Origin: Psilocybe azurescens
Lineage: Eukaryota; Basidiomycota; Agaricomycetes; Agaricales; Agrocybaceae
DNA length: 64,000 nt
Direction of reading: 5' to 3'
Assembly (NCBI GenBank): GCA_023853785.1
Contig: JAJIRX010000160.1
Span: forward strand, 248,001 to 312,000
Below the pieces are notes generated by a model. That model was given only the letters and a program-made list of their open reading frames with translations, was not told where the DNA came from and searched no databases. Both the position numbers and the translations under genes were made by a program. Below are positions 24,644 to 35,968 of the stretch, one piece after another (position 1 is the stretch's first letter; each line of letters opens with the position of its first letter).

Positions 24644-25146
24644 GCACGAGTAGAGTATCGATGGCAGATATGCATGATGTAATCCGTCGGCAAAATATCA
24701 GTGCAATATAACAACTCTATTGTAACATCCCTGTAAAACAGTCAATTTATTATCACAGTAAAACCAAAGATCTGACCGACCTAGATGCCATGCATCGGAT
24801 ACGTTCAAATTACATGCGCCCATGAACGAGTCACCTGAGTCATATTTCCAACGATATCGAAACCTTAAGATTCGGGAATTCGTGCTCGTATTTGTCAGGA
24901 AATATGCTGTTGTGGAAAGGCCTCGCCCAGAGGACGGGCGCGTTTCAAGACAGTCGGCCCGTTCACCAAGAATAAAATACATTATCCTGGGAACATGCTT
25001 TGAAGTCCCTCCATGGCCTGGTATCTCAAGTCTAACGTAATGCTGCTACGGCTTTCTGACACGATCCAGGCGAGAAGATAAAATCTTCAATATATCAACA
25101 GAGAATACCAAGTACTGGCAACCCGAACGAGAAGTGCATTTCAGCT
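24644..25146. other. Convergent 3' spacer hydrolase / TilS
   Basis: About 500 bp between convergent stops. Short open frames on both strands have no recognisable features. Nothing supported. Confidence 0.45.
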
Positions 25147-27007
25147 TTATATCGCAGTCAGTGGCCTGAAATAGTGCGCAGTAATCCAGTGCGATTTGAT
25201 GATTTGGTACTGTTCCGATCCCAGTCGTAAGTCCGCAGAAAATGGTTCTTGACTGATATCTGTATGTATGACGGTAGAATTTTCGCCATCCAAAAGCGCG
25301 ACTTGTGGCATGACCCAAATTCGTCGAGGTTCGATGAAGATTCGCCCATCTTGTGCCATAGATTTCAATATCGGTGCTGGTATTCTGTCCACAAAGAACC
25401 GCAGTATAAAACGGTTATCGAATATGATTTCCAGCATTGGTGAAATGCTGTGTGTTAGCCAGGCGTTCCTAGCTTTTACGATCGTGTCTGTTACATCAAT
25501 TCGCAGAGGATCTGAAACATTGTTGGAACGGCTTCTGGGTTGCCTCAGCGCAATCCATGCGAGTTCGGAAACATCTACGTTCCGTATACCACTGCGAAGA
25601 CGCCCTTTGACCATCGATACAAGCCGCCACCACACCCCCGACCCGACGCATATGGAATTGTTGTTTCGCGAACGGTGTTGTTGGAAGTTCGATAAATGTT
25701 TCAAAAGCCTTTCTACACTCACTTTTCTTCGGCCCAACTCGGATCTGGGACTTCCCCAGGGTTCTGGAGAAGCATAGCGTACCACCCGATATATCAATGC
25801 CTCACGAACCACAGGCAAACCAATATCCAGCAGAGACAGCGGCGATATCATGAAAGTTCCAGGAGGAGAGGGAATCTTGTATTTTGCGATCACATCATCC
25901 ACTAACATCACCGGGAGTCAGAACCAATGAAAAGAGGAGAATTTCAACAGACGAACCACACCGGTCGATATGTTGAGCGCTCGAGCTCATTTTTGCACTG
26001 ACTTCTCTGAGATGATCTATATTTGAGGCCAGATCGAAAGTGCCTTTGTATTCCATCGCAGCGGCTAAATTGATGTTTGTCAATTGGGTAGAAATGCGAG
26101 ATGGAAAATCTCTAAAGGTTGAGTTTTTCTCGCTTTTCTTCAGTCCCCCTCTGTTTATGACATGTCGAATAGCATTTCTAATGGTTAGCTGCGGCTGGAA
26201 ATTGGTTGGGTCGGATACATATTCTAGCTTTTGCTGTTCACATGTGGCGAGAAGGCGATCCTAAGACAATTGTTTAACTACCTGTAATGACTGCAGAGAA
26301 CAGAGTGACCCACTTTTTCTACAGATAGGAGAGGTCGGACGATCCACCTTCTCATTTCTTCCACCTGATGTAGACTATTGGGTTCCCTATTCCGAGTGCC
26401 CATTCCCCATCTGCGGCAGGGCTTCATTCCACCAAGTCCGAGCTGGCTAGAGCCTCGTCCAAGACGCATGAGCATGGTTTCTACTTGATCGTCGCAATGG
26501 TGCCCCAACGCCAATGAGTTGGCATTTGAACCAATCATCAGTTCCATTAAAGTTGAATAGCGCATGTCGCGCGCCAGTTCTTCTATCTTTTCGTTTGGAC
26601 CTGGTTTAGGAGGATGCATGCCTTCTCCCCACCGCAATTTTTTTTGTAACTTGTTGCACACCAAGACTTTGTGCTATCCGGGAAGCATGCCTGGCCATTT
26701 CAACGGAGCTTGTTTGAAGGTCGTGATCTATTGTGAGGGAAACAAGGCTTTTAGGGAAGCTGTTTGCTACTTTCGTTCCGTGTCGATCCTTAATGTATCG
26801 ATTTATGAGAAACATCAGGCAAACTGAATCGGGTCCACCGGAATTCGCAACAGCTTCAACCAAGGCGAGGGTCAGCTTTAGTATCCGATCAAGACGAGGA
26901 GTTAGGCATTTACCAATGGTTTCTGACCAACCTACAGGAGGTGTAGCATTCTGCATCATATGAGAGAATTCCAAAGAGGAAATAGGGCGTATTAGACGTG
27001 CAGTCAT
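25147..27007 (-). CDS. tRNA(Ile)-lysidine synthetase (TilS-type, PP-loop ATPase)
   Basis: Predicted enzyme that converts the wobble C of tRNA-Ile(CAU) to lysidine; in a fungus it would act on mitochondrial tRNA. The PP-loop ATPase signature [13 protein letters not shown] is reached across an intron ([11 protein letters not shown]). [19 protein letters not shown] follows, then [20 protein letters not shown], and the [20 protein letters not shown] motif typical of TilS. The long C-terminal half (about 330 residues) has only weak resemblance to bacterial TilS. A T8 run at 26638-26645 is one base too long: seven T's keep [12 protein letters not shown] in frame. The start is either 27007 ([14 protein letters not shown]) or 27058 (MLCVLKLYSSVLHW). 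The longer one adds a hydrophobic/basic leader that could be a mitochondrial presequence. Confidence 0.82.
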
Positions 27008-27058
27008 CGTGTGAAGCCAATGTAGAACACTTGAGTACAACTTTAGTACACAAAGCAA

Positions 27059-28135
27059 TTCTTGTGGCTAGCATATATGGCGTCGGTTTCGAACAGATAA
27101 ACTAGACAGTGAGTGACGTCTTCTATTTTCTGTAAAGTAGATTCATTAATGTTTTTGGAGCAGGATGAAGAAACGAAGTTAGTTTCAAGTGTGCATGTCT
27201 AGACTCTGATGCCTGGTCCAGGTTTATGGCATCTGAATGCCCTAAAAGGAAATCGTAAAAAGCTTAAACGGTTATGTTTTTTTCTTCTCATAGTCACATG
27301 CTTTTGGTTCAAATCAAAGCAAACTTGAGACACTTCGAGCTTGCTTTGCTCAAAGCTTGCTCAAAGCTCAACATTTCTTTGAAGTCGGAAAAGTCGAACT
27401 TCCACAAGTCTAAATAGGCAAGAATTCCCACTCTGGGAAATGCAAGGTGCTGGCACTGCCGCCTGGCAGTTGTATCTAACAAAAGCAAGACAAAAGTCAT
27501 AAACATTGTTAATTTTACAACACATGGTTAATCGTGTTAAGTATAATAGATAGAGCCAGGTGGATTCTGTTATAATTACACTATGTCGATGAGTAGCCAA
27601 AAGTTGCAGACGGCTGCATAACATATACAAGGTAGCGAATAAGCGGCAGGCCCACGTCCATTCACGGTCCCAAACCCGTTATGCGATAGAACAGAAGTAA
27701 CAAATGTGTAAAACTATTTGACAGAAGGGAGAGAAGAGCATAAAAAGACTTGTGCACAGAAGCATAGTCATGCTTCAAGGTGGTAGGCAAAAGGAAACGA
27801 ACGAATTGCGAACTAAAGATAATAAATGATTAAAGAATGTTGATCGGCGACATGACTGTAAGCGCGATGTTGTCATCCGATCCTGTGCAACACAAGGACG
27901 CACTGCTAAGCAGGGGGAAAGGCGATGATGATGCGGTACCCTCGAAGATAAATAAAAAGCTGGTCTTCGTCACCGCTTTAGATAGATTTTAAATTCATGA
28001 ACTGTACAAAAAAAAAAAAAAGAACAAAAACAAAATTGAAGAATCAAGAAACTTCTGCATTGTCCAGGAAACCGGACAAATATCTGATGGGCGGCGTTTT
28101 AACCCAGGAAAAGAGAACTGTCAAGAGCATATTCA
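27059..28135. other. Intergenic region TilS / YTH gene
   Basis: About 1.1 kb holding the TilS promoter (adjacent to 27058) and the 3' end of the YTH gene. No coding gene was identified. A short run of direct repeats of GCTTGCTCAAAGCT occurs at about 27340-27370. An A13 homopolymer lies near 28008-28020. Confidence 0.4.
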
Positions 28136-30752
28136 TCAAAATCCAAGATTGTATCCTTGGTTGCTCCCTTGTTGGTGGCCCTGTTGTCCCGGGCCTGGAC
28201 TAGGATGCCTCATGACGCTCTGGTGCATTGCCTGCGTCTGAGGGTGTAAACCTTGCTGGCCTCCTCCAAATTGTCCTGCGTTTCCAAGGCCCATGTTTAT
28301 TCCCATGCCCATTTGCATCATGGGCGCCATTTGTTGTATAGGATAGTTGTTGGGGTTAAAGTTTGTATTGCTATTGGGAGCAATGCTGGACGGCAATTGA
28401 GGCGAGTGTAAGGATGGTGGCGAGGGAGAAGCAGCACCGCCAGTTGCCTGCATTTTTGCATTGCTTGAAGCTGAATAGAGTTGTCAGAATAACAACCAAC
28501 CATTGAGAGCGGAAGACAAACCTCGTAAAATGCGAAATCTTGAAGCAATGACGTTCGGGCAGGATGCGTGTGGAAGATTCGCAGCATCTCTTGACCAGCA
28601 TCAGGAAGCAATTCTTGAGTATCTCGCGAATTGGTCACTGGCTTGCGTTCCTGAGTGTTACTGAAGTACGATTATTAGGGTGTTTCACAAGTTGGTGACG
28701 TGCAACATACTTTAACTTAATGTGTCTTAAATTCAGGTTAGGAATATCGCGAACGAAAATCCACCGAACTTTGAAGACTCCTTTCCACTTATCAGATGCC
28801 CAGACCGTGCTACTCCTTGTATAATCCACCTAGAATTGAGCCGATACCTATTAGTATACAAAAATAGATAACAAGAAAGTGAATTTACGGGTGTTAACAT
28901 CTCAGCCATTCCGCAAAAATGTCCACTTGCGTTGACACTAAAAAACAGATAAATAGGGCCACGTCCTCCTGTATCTTTGAAGGCTTTATCAAGTCGCTTG
29001 TTGCCAGGGTCGGTTGAGCTCCATATTTCGTATTTGAGTGACTTGTGTACGTCGTCCTCTGTATATGATTTGATCACGAAGTATCTCGCAAATTGTGGAC
29101 GAGTGTCAAATTGAGCCGGATTATATCCTTTTGTAGCGATTAGTGTAGGAACATCGATGGGGGTGTTCACAAAGGTTGAACCGGCGTTTGGCCTGTAGGA
29201 ACAGCAGACGGGGCGCTGGAAGATGTAGGGAAGGTTGTTGCAACGCCAAGGCCAGGGCGATTACCTTGATTTCCCTGTGCTTGTCCTTGCTGGAGGTACT
29301 GTTGTGGAATGGGAGGCACGCTGGGCACCGTTCCAGAAGAACCAGGGGCGGTATTGCTGCCCGAACTATTACTTTTACGTGGCCGGTCGCTCCTTGCTGG
29401 TAGCCATATTGGAGATTGGGATTAGAAGCTCGGCCCCGGAGATTTTCACCACGATCGTCCCGTTGTTGCCCAGATTGCTGCTGGCCATATCCCCCACGTT
29501 GTGGTTGGGACAATGGAGTCTTTCGACCATCAAAGTCGTTATTCATTTGTAGCTTATTCCCGTTTCCATTATTCCCGTTGCCACCGTTGCTTCCGCGAGA
29601 TCCTGTCGACTGGTGTTGCAGGGGAGCCGCTTGAGCAGAATTGAACCGCGGCGGCGGGTTACCACTTTGAGGAGTTGGCTGGTAGCTCCCGTACCCGGCT
29701 GCGGTACTGCTTTGGTTACTGGCCAATTCCAGAGCGGATAGGGCACGCTGGACATCGTCAATGGCCGCATTTCCATTGCCGCCATATCCCTGTCCCTGTC
29801 TCCATTCGTTGGTAGTAGACCAAGGAGAGGTTCGGCCGATTGGGCTGTTGGAGTACTGTTGGTACTGTTGTGGCTGCTGCTGCGACCTAGCATAGTATTC
29901 TTCTTCATAGGCGGAGGGATCCTCTTGTTCATAAGCATATTCTTCCTCTTCCGTTTGTTCTGTTGGCTCCGGTGGAGTTGAGGTTTGAGAATGAGCTGGC
30001 AAAGTGGCTTGTAAGGTTCCGGAACGTCTTAAACCTGTCGAAGTTTTGCGGGCATTGCCAGCAACTGCTCCATATGTGATGGAAACGTGACGCCGAACAC
30101 CAGATTCAGCCGGGGGAGGTGACGGAACATGTGGCGGGTTAGTGGCGAAATGGGAGGAAAGAGGTGAGCTATTTGACTGTGCCTGCGCTTGTACATCAAT
30201 AACTTGGTGGTGCTGAGGACGTTGGTTGGTAGGAGAGTGCTGGGAATGATCAATTAGTGCGAGACAGTAATAAGTCGTGTAAGGAAAGTAACCTCATCAT
30301 CCTCCGCACCATAGTCTTCAAACTTCCAGACTTCTTCGTCACCTTCATTGCCAGTGATAGCAGCAAGACTGTTAATCGTTTTTGGAGTAAGATTTCCTGA
30401 CTTTGCTGCCTGGTTTTGGAACCCTGGACGAGTAGACAATGATCAGATATAAACCGCGATCGGAAAAGAGTGTAAATGACAAACCGCGATGATAGCGGGT
30501 TGGAAGAGAGCTCTGTCGATGAAGAGAGGTCTTTTCTCCGACAGCACCTACGCCTCCAACCCAATCCTGATCCACGACTTCGTCGTCATTCCAGATGGCA
30601 TGCTGCTGTTCCTGGGTTTCCTCAGAGATGACTTCCTTAGCACTGGCACGAGCACTCCGTGAATGAGCGGAGATGGTGTGGTGGCGTCGGACTGCACCAG
30701 TGGTTGGCGAAGAGGGATCTGGAGGAATAGGATGGTTGGAAGTTGCGGACAT
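28136..30752 (-). CDS. YTH-domain m6A RNA reader (YTHDF/PHO92 type)
   Basis: Predicted cytoplasmic reader of N6-methyladenosine in mRNA. A long disordered N-terminal half, rich in Gln, Gly, Asn and Ser, starts at 30752 ([16 protein letters not shown]). It leads into the YTH domain: [76 protein letters not shown] and [14 protein letters not shown]. The aromatic-cage tryptophans are present in EIWSST and VWASDKW. A Met/Gln/Gly-rich tail ends GYNLGF at 28136. The A3 run at 29171-29173 is one base short: with four, the frame reads [15 protein letters not shown] second frame change near 29385-29395 in the disordered region also needs one extra base and is not clearly in a homopolymer. Divergent from the NADH dehydrogenase gene across 203 bp. 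Confidence 0.9.
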
Positions 30753-30955
30753 GGTCGGAGGAGGGAAGAAGTTGGCGGCCTCTATGGTTTTGTCAGGTAG
30801 TCATAGTTTCGCACAATCAATTGTGTACAAATCTGATAACAAACATTGACTATATTATGTCACTTATAATTAGAATATGCTAAACCGTGTTAGACCGTAA
30901 GCAATGACGATTATTCAACCAAGCGTCCACCCACTGCTCTCTTCTCCACTCCGCC
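30753..30955. promoter_or_regulatory. Bidirectional promoter YTH / NADH dehydrogenase
   Basis: 203 bp between divergent start codons; both promoters must lie here. The NADH dehydrogenase side has a pyrimidine-rich CTCTCTTCTCC stretch directly before its ATG, common in fungal leaders. Inferred from spacing. Confidence 0.5.
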
Positions 30956-33587
30956 ATGTTCAGGCCTGCTTGGAGCTCCCTCGCCCTCGCCTCTCGCCTC
31001 CCGCCCCCTTTGGCGCGCAAGATACCCACTAGGCTTTATACCACAGACCCAGAGCCCACAAAGTCTTCTTCAGCAACATATATCCAGACCACTAAAACAT
31101 TCGCCAAAGTCACCGGCTTACTTGGTCTTTCCTCTGCAGTCGGCATACTGGTCGTTGGTGCTGCTATTCTTGCCCACGATGCATTCACGTACAATGAGAA
31201 ACACGTTGATCGTGTTCCTGTTAACCCTCTTGCTCTCCATCCAGAACGCGGTGGACCCAAGAATTTACCCGTTGCGCGGATCCTAGTCGATGATGAAGAA
31301 GACGAGGAAGCCAAACTACTTGCAACTAAACCCAGGCTCGTCATCGTCGGCGGTGGGTGGGGCGTATGTTTTCGTTATTAACTTCATAGAATTGCCCAAA
31401 CTTACTAGATACGTTATCAAGGCAATGGGCGTCCTTGAATCTCTCCATCCAGGAGATTACCATGTCACTGTGGTTTCGACTGACACTTATACGACCTTTA
31501 CGCCCCTCCTTCCTTGTGAGTCGCAGTCGATTTCTCGCAGCATTTTGGTGTATTCTGATGGCCTTGTAGCTGCCGCTGTTGGAACGGTCTCCGTTAGATC
31601 TCTCATAGAACCTATTCGCAAACTTTTGGCACGTCTTCGAGGACATTTTGTTCAGGGGAAAGCTGTTGATCTAGTGATGTCGGAGCGTCTAGTTGAAATC
31701 TCAACAGTTGCACCGGACGGCACTAATAGCAATTTCTACATTCCGTACGTTAGCTTCATCACATTCTTTCCAGCTCTCTGATGGTTTATTCAATTTGCCT
31801 AGCTATGATAAAATCGTGATCGCAGTTGGGTCTTCCTCAAGTACACATGGTGTTCCTGGACTGGAAAACTGTTTCCAACTCAAGACTATCGGAGACGCGC
31901 AGGCTATTCGAAGAAGAATTATGGGTGCGTGCCATACTTGCCATCTGAGTCCAGGACTGACTAACCCATCGATCTACGAATTAGACAATTTTGAGATAGC
32001 TAGTTTGCCTACGACTTCTCCGGAGGAGCGTAGACGGTTGCTGAGCTTTGTTGTTTGCGGAGGAGGCCCAACTGGTGTAGAAACAGCTGCCGTAGGCCTA
32101 CATTTTATTTTATTTTCTATTTTTCCTGACGATCACTATATCTAGGAAATATACGATTTTTGTCAGGGAAGATATTATGAATTATGCAAGTATTGTGACT
32201 CGCATGGAAGACATCGTCATAAGTTAACATGCGTTGTACGTAGTTCCCGAAAATATGTCGCAAGGAAGTGTCTATTCATGTCATTCAGTCCAGAGAACAT
32301 ATCTTGAACACTGTGCGTTATTTTGTTCTGCATATCTTGTCTCCTATATCTAATAAAATACATGACATAGTATTCTGAGGCTATATCGAGGTTTGCAGAG
32401 GTCTGAGACAAACATTGCTTATGAGATTTCAATTTTCTGACCAGTGTCAATTTACAGGAAAAATTTAGGCGCGATGAAGTAGACCTTATAACCTCTGCAC
32501 GGTAGGAAAATGATATTACTCCTCGTTTGTGCCGAATCTTAATTCGTTTTTATTAGTGTTGCTGGTGTGACATCCGATCATGTTCTCTACACAACGCGCA
32601 ATGCGAATGGCGAAACCGAACAGCACAGCATTCCAACCAATTTTGTTCTGTGGTCTACTGGTATTGCCATGAACCCCTTTACGCAGCGCGTATCTAGCCT
32701 ACTGCCAAATCAGGTTCACAAAAAGGCAATCGAAGTTGATTCACACCTGAGGGTTAACGGTGCTCCTGTTGGTGACGTTTATGCCATAGGCGATTGTGCA
32801 ACGGTCAGACAGCTTGATTCTTTCTGATGAAACTTTTGTTGAGGCAGTCCTATTAGATTGAAACCTCGTTGTTGAGCCATTTCATGGAACTGGTAGATGA
32901 TGCTGATGAGGATAAAAATGGAAAGATCGATTTTGGAGAATGGGAACATATGGGTGTGCCGCTACATCTATTATTGAATATGTGCATGACTCTGACAACG
33001 AGTAGTTACTAAGATCAAAGAGCGCATACCAATGGCAGAGGATCATCTTGTCAAAGTGAAGGAACTCTTCCAGCTATATGACTCCGATGCGGATGACAGT
33101 CTGTCACTCAACGAGCTTTTCAAACTCCTTGAGGAAATTGGCAATCGTATTACTTCTCTTCCCGCTACGGCACAAGTCGCATCTCAGCAGGGCAAGTACC
33201 TCGGCAAGAAACTTCATAAGCTCTCTCGCACCAGTGCTCCTGTTTCTTCTTCGACACCTGCTGCATCAGGGAACGCGGCTGCTATTCACCTGCTGTCAGA
33301 CGAAGCCGTATCCAAACCATTCAAGTACTTCCATCTTGGTACTCTCGCTTATATTGGCAACGCCGCCGTTTTTGATTTTGGAAAGTACTCCTTTATGGGT
33401 GGACTGGTCGCTATGTATGCATGGAGGAGCATATATTGGAACGAACAAGTAAGTGCAAGGACTCGGGCATTACTGATGATAGATTGGATTGTTCGGTACG
33501 TCCTGTGATTATTTTGCCTGCCTAGTATGATTTGCTCATTGGCAATCTGTCAGAGGTATCTGGGGGCGAGATTTATCTCGCATATAG
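30956..33587 (+). CDS. Mitochondrial type-II NADH:ubiquinone oxidoreductase with EF-hands
   Basis: Rotenone-insensitive alternative NADH dehydrogenase passing electrons from NADH to ubiquinone without proton pumping. Start MFRPAWSSLALASRLPPPLA is a basic, hydroxylated mitochondrial presequence; one membrane segment follows (GLLGLSSAVGILVVGAAIL). The FAD dinucleotide fold is LVIVGGGWG, the NADH fold FVVCGGGPTGVE, and GDVYAIGDCAT is the second FAD motif. An EF-hand-like insert follows: DADEDKNGKIDFGEW, then LYDSDADDSLSLNEL, typical of calcium-responsive external NDEs. The conserved C terminus is EQVSARTRALLMIDW, then IVRGIWGRDLSRI, to the TAG at 33585-33587. A G3 run at 32166-32168 is one base too long (CQEDIMNY needs two G's). 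The intron at 32186-32243 uses a GC donor. Confidence 0.92.
32186..32243 (+). other. GC-AG intron in the NADH dehydrogenase gene
   Basis: The exon ends DIMNY and the next begins FPKICRKEVSIHVIQ, the conserved continuation. This requires an intron GCAAGT...GTACGTAG. The alternative GT four bases downstream gives a frameshift. GCAAGT is the usual consensus of GC-type donors. Confidence 0.75.
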
Positions 33588-33707
33588 TCCTAAGTTGTTG
33601 CCTTATTACGAGGTTGTACTATGTATCTTCCTACTAATTATGTGGTAAAAATCACGGACTTTTAACGTAGAATTCATTTGTTACTATGGGCGAAACACTT
33701 ACACAAC
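33588..33707. other. Convergent 3' spacer NADH dehydrogenase / GPI10
   Basis: 120 bp between the stops of two convergent genes, AT-rich, presumably holding both 3' ends. Transcripts may overlap. Nothing else seen. Confidence 0.5.
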
Positions 33708-35760
33708 CTAAGGCGATCTCCATTTCCATACTCTCACTGCCCCTTTCCTCTGCCCCTCGCCCTCCCATTCACGGCCAGCCTTCCAGACTTCACTATATCC
33801 TCTGTTCTCTAACAAAGTGCGGATACCTTCTTGTCGTAGCAATTCTCCAAACAATACTACGTATCGCGGCCATTCATGTCTCCAGGGGTATATGAGCTTG
33901 TTAGATGCCTGTGAGAACGATGGAACCGGCGCAGGTCTTCCAGGGATAGATGAAGGGAATGGCGATGGTGGAAAAGTTGGGTTGACTTTGTTCGGGAAGT
34001 AGGTGAGGAGATAATCATGGGGAGAGTCGAAAAAGACATCAGTCTGGTCCCTATATGTGGAGAGATCTTGATGGCTACAACAAAAGATTCCGTGTTAATA
34101 GCTTTTGCAATTATCAATTCAAAGAAAGCGTACTTTAGTGGGGGCTCGCATCCAAGTTGCCACATTCTCCTTTCAGCGAGGTCCTTTCTGTGTAGATGGG
34201 ACTGTCCTGGTGTCGAATGGCATGGCATCAAGAAGCCAATGGTATCGTTATTAAGCTCACTCTTCGGAAGTTTGCGAAGGTATGACATAACTTCGATGGG
34301 GCCGCTGCAATAGAATAGAATGATGTACAATGAGACTGGAATGGTGAGAAGGAGAAATGTAAGATATCGTCCAGGAATATTGGGTAGTTGAAATCGGCGA
34401 TAAACTACCGCCTTCAAGTGAGATGTGTCCTTCTTGGACCGATGGGAATGGAAGGAGATATCAACAAGTGATTTTGCAGCGAATACATGCAATAGCGGCA
34501 AGATAGGGTGTATAAAGCGCCATTCCTTATGCCCTGCAAATGAGTAGACAGTAATTGCCCAGGCGACAGTAGAAATTATTGTTTTTGTAGAATAGTCGCG
34601 AGAAGATCTAGCGGCGAGTGTGCTCCAGATACCATGGAGTGTAAAAGGAAGAGCCGTAGTACATAGAATAGGCAGAGCTTGAGTCAAGTAAAAGTGCCAC
34701 GGGTTTGCTCCGTAAAACAGGGACACTGCTGATAGGTTGGTTTTCAGAAAATTGAACGGTGTAAATGTAGGATTCCCATAATAGAGGGAGTCGAGAGTGA
34801 ATAAGAGCACGAGGGAAGTTATGCTGAGAACAAGATGATTTAGAAGTGTAGTATCCAGAACATTGAAATGCGTACCCTAAAAAGCCACATCTTTTCCAAT
34901 GGCCAACACAATTCGCCTATGTTTACGGATTGCCCAAAACAAATTAAAAACAAGAACGTCCATATAACGGCGTTTGTGGGACGAATGATGCAAGCCAATG
35001 CACTAAACAGAATCATTTTCCTCAACCTCGGTCTGGAATGAATAAGTGGCAGCCCTTGATACAAGTTTACGTGTTGACACACCTATGAAACATAACTTGA
35101 GGACTCAGCTTGGAGCTGGCATCCCATGGGTAGTAAGAGAACGCTATTGTCGAAAGTGAAGTCTCCAGTGAATTCGAAAGCGATCGTGACAATGCCATTG
35201 CATGGAAAAGGGACGCCAACGACACAAAACGCTGAAAAGAGGAACAGTTCCCAACCGTGGCTTTCATGATGAACTTGAGGAATTACCCACAGCAGTAGTT
35301 ACATAGTCGGCGCCTAAGGTACGACGTGCAATTTCCCAACGTAGATGTCAGTGCATGCTGCTAAGGAGCCATGGAGAACCTTCGGCAAGAGAATCTACGC
35401 GCTTTCAGTAGGTAATTCATATCTTGTGACAGTCCAACCCACCAGAAGATAATCCCCTATTACCCTTGACTCAGCGAGTCCGCTGACCTTTAACAACCAG
35501 TATATGGGAACGTTGATAGCAGGGTATACGATACTTCTAATGGGCTGTGGTGCCATCCATTCCCAGGTTAGATGACCATAACCAAAAACAAGGTTGTGTG
35601 CTGGTTCAAGAGACTGGAAATATTCGTCCGGCTGGAAAAAGGTCCTGGTGAAGAGGGCAATGATAACACGAATTGCGATAGCTAGACATGTCGATTCATA
35701 CATGTAAACTAGCAAACCGGTTGAGATCACTGGGAGGCGTTTGCCAAACACTTCGGGCAA
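33708..35760 (-). CDS. GPI10: GPI mannosyltransferase 3 (PIG-B/GPI10, GT22)
   Basis: ER membrane enzyme that adds the third mannose to the GPI-anchor precursor from dolichyl-phosphate mannose. Start MPEVFGKRLPVISTGLLVYM. The GT22 lumenal motif is RTFFQPDEYFQSLEPAH. Further family signatures are RTLGADYVTTA, ALSRSLSNSLETSLSTIAFS, YYPWDASSK, RPRLRKMILFSALACIIRPT, then IGFLMPCHSTPGQSHLHR and MWQLGCEPPL. After the last intron the C terminus runs DQTDVFFDSPHDYLLTYFP to EVWKAGREWEG and the TAG at 33708-33710. About ten hydrophobic segments. At 35338-35339 two A's should be three (minus strand TT to TTT) to link DIYV to WEIARRTLGADY. An alternative longer open frame ending at 33857 ignores the last intron and is wrong. 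Confidence 0.9.
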
Positions 35761-35968
35761 CTCGGTCTTGATTACAACTTTGGGGACTTGTGCTTTTCAT
35801 TAACTCTGTCCTTACACGTACGTACAACATAGAGGGATATAACGAACCAATTTAAAGTAAAAGAAACGAGACATGCAAAGGACAAAATATAAGTACAATC
35901 GCAAGCAGGGGCGGAACAAATGAACACATAGACAGCCATGATTATCCAGACGAGGACGCCAAAAGTTT

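Noticed and set aside
33857..34810. 317-codon frame as the true GPI10 C terminus
   Set aside because: It reads through the last intron. Splicing that intron restores DQTDVFFDSPHDYLLTYFP and the rest of the conserved tail to 33708.
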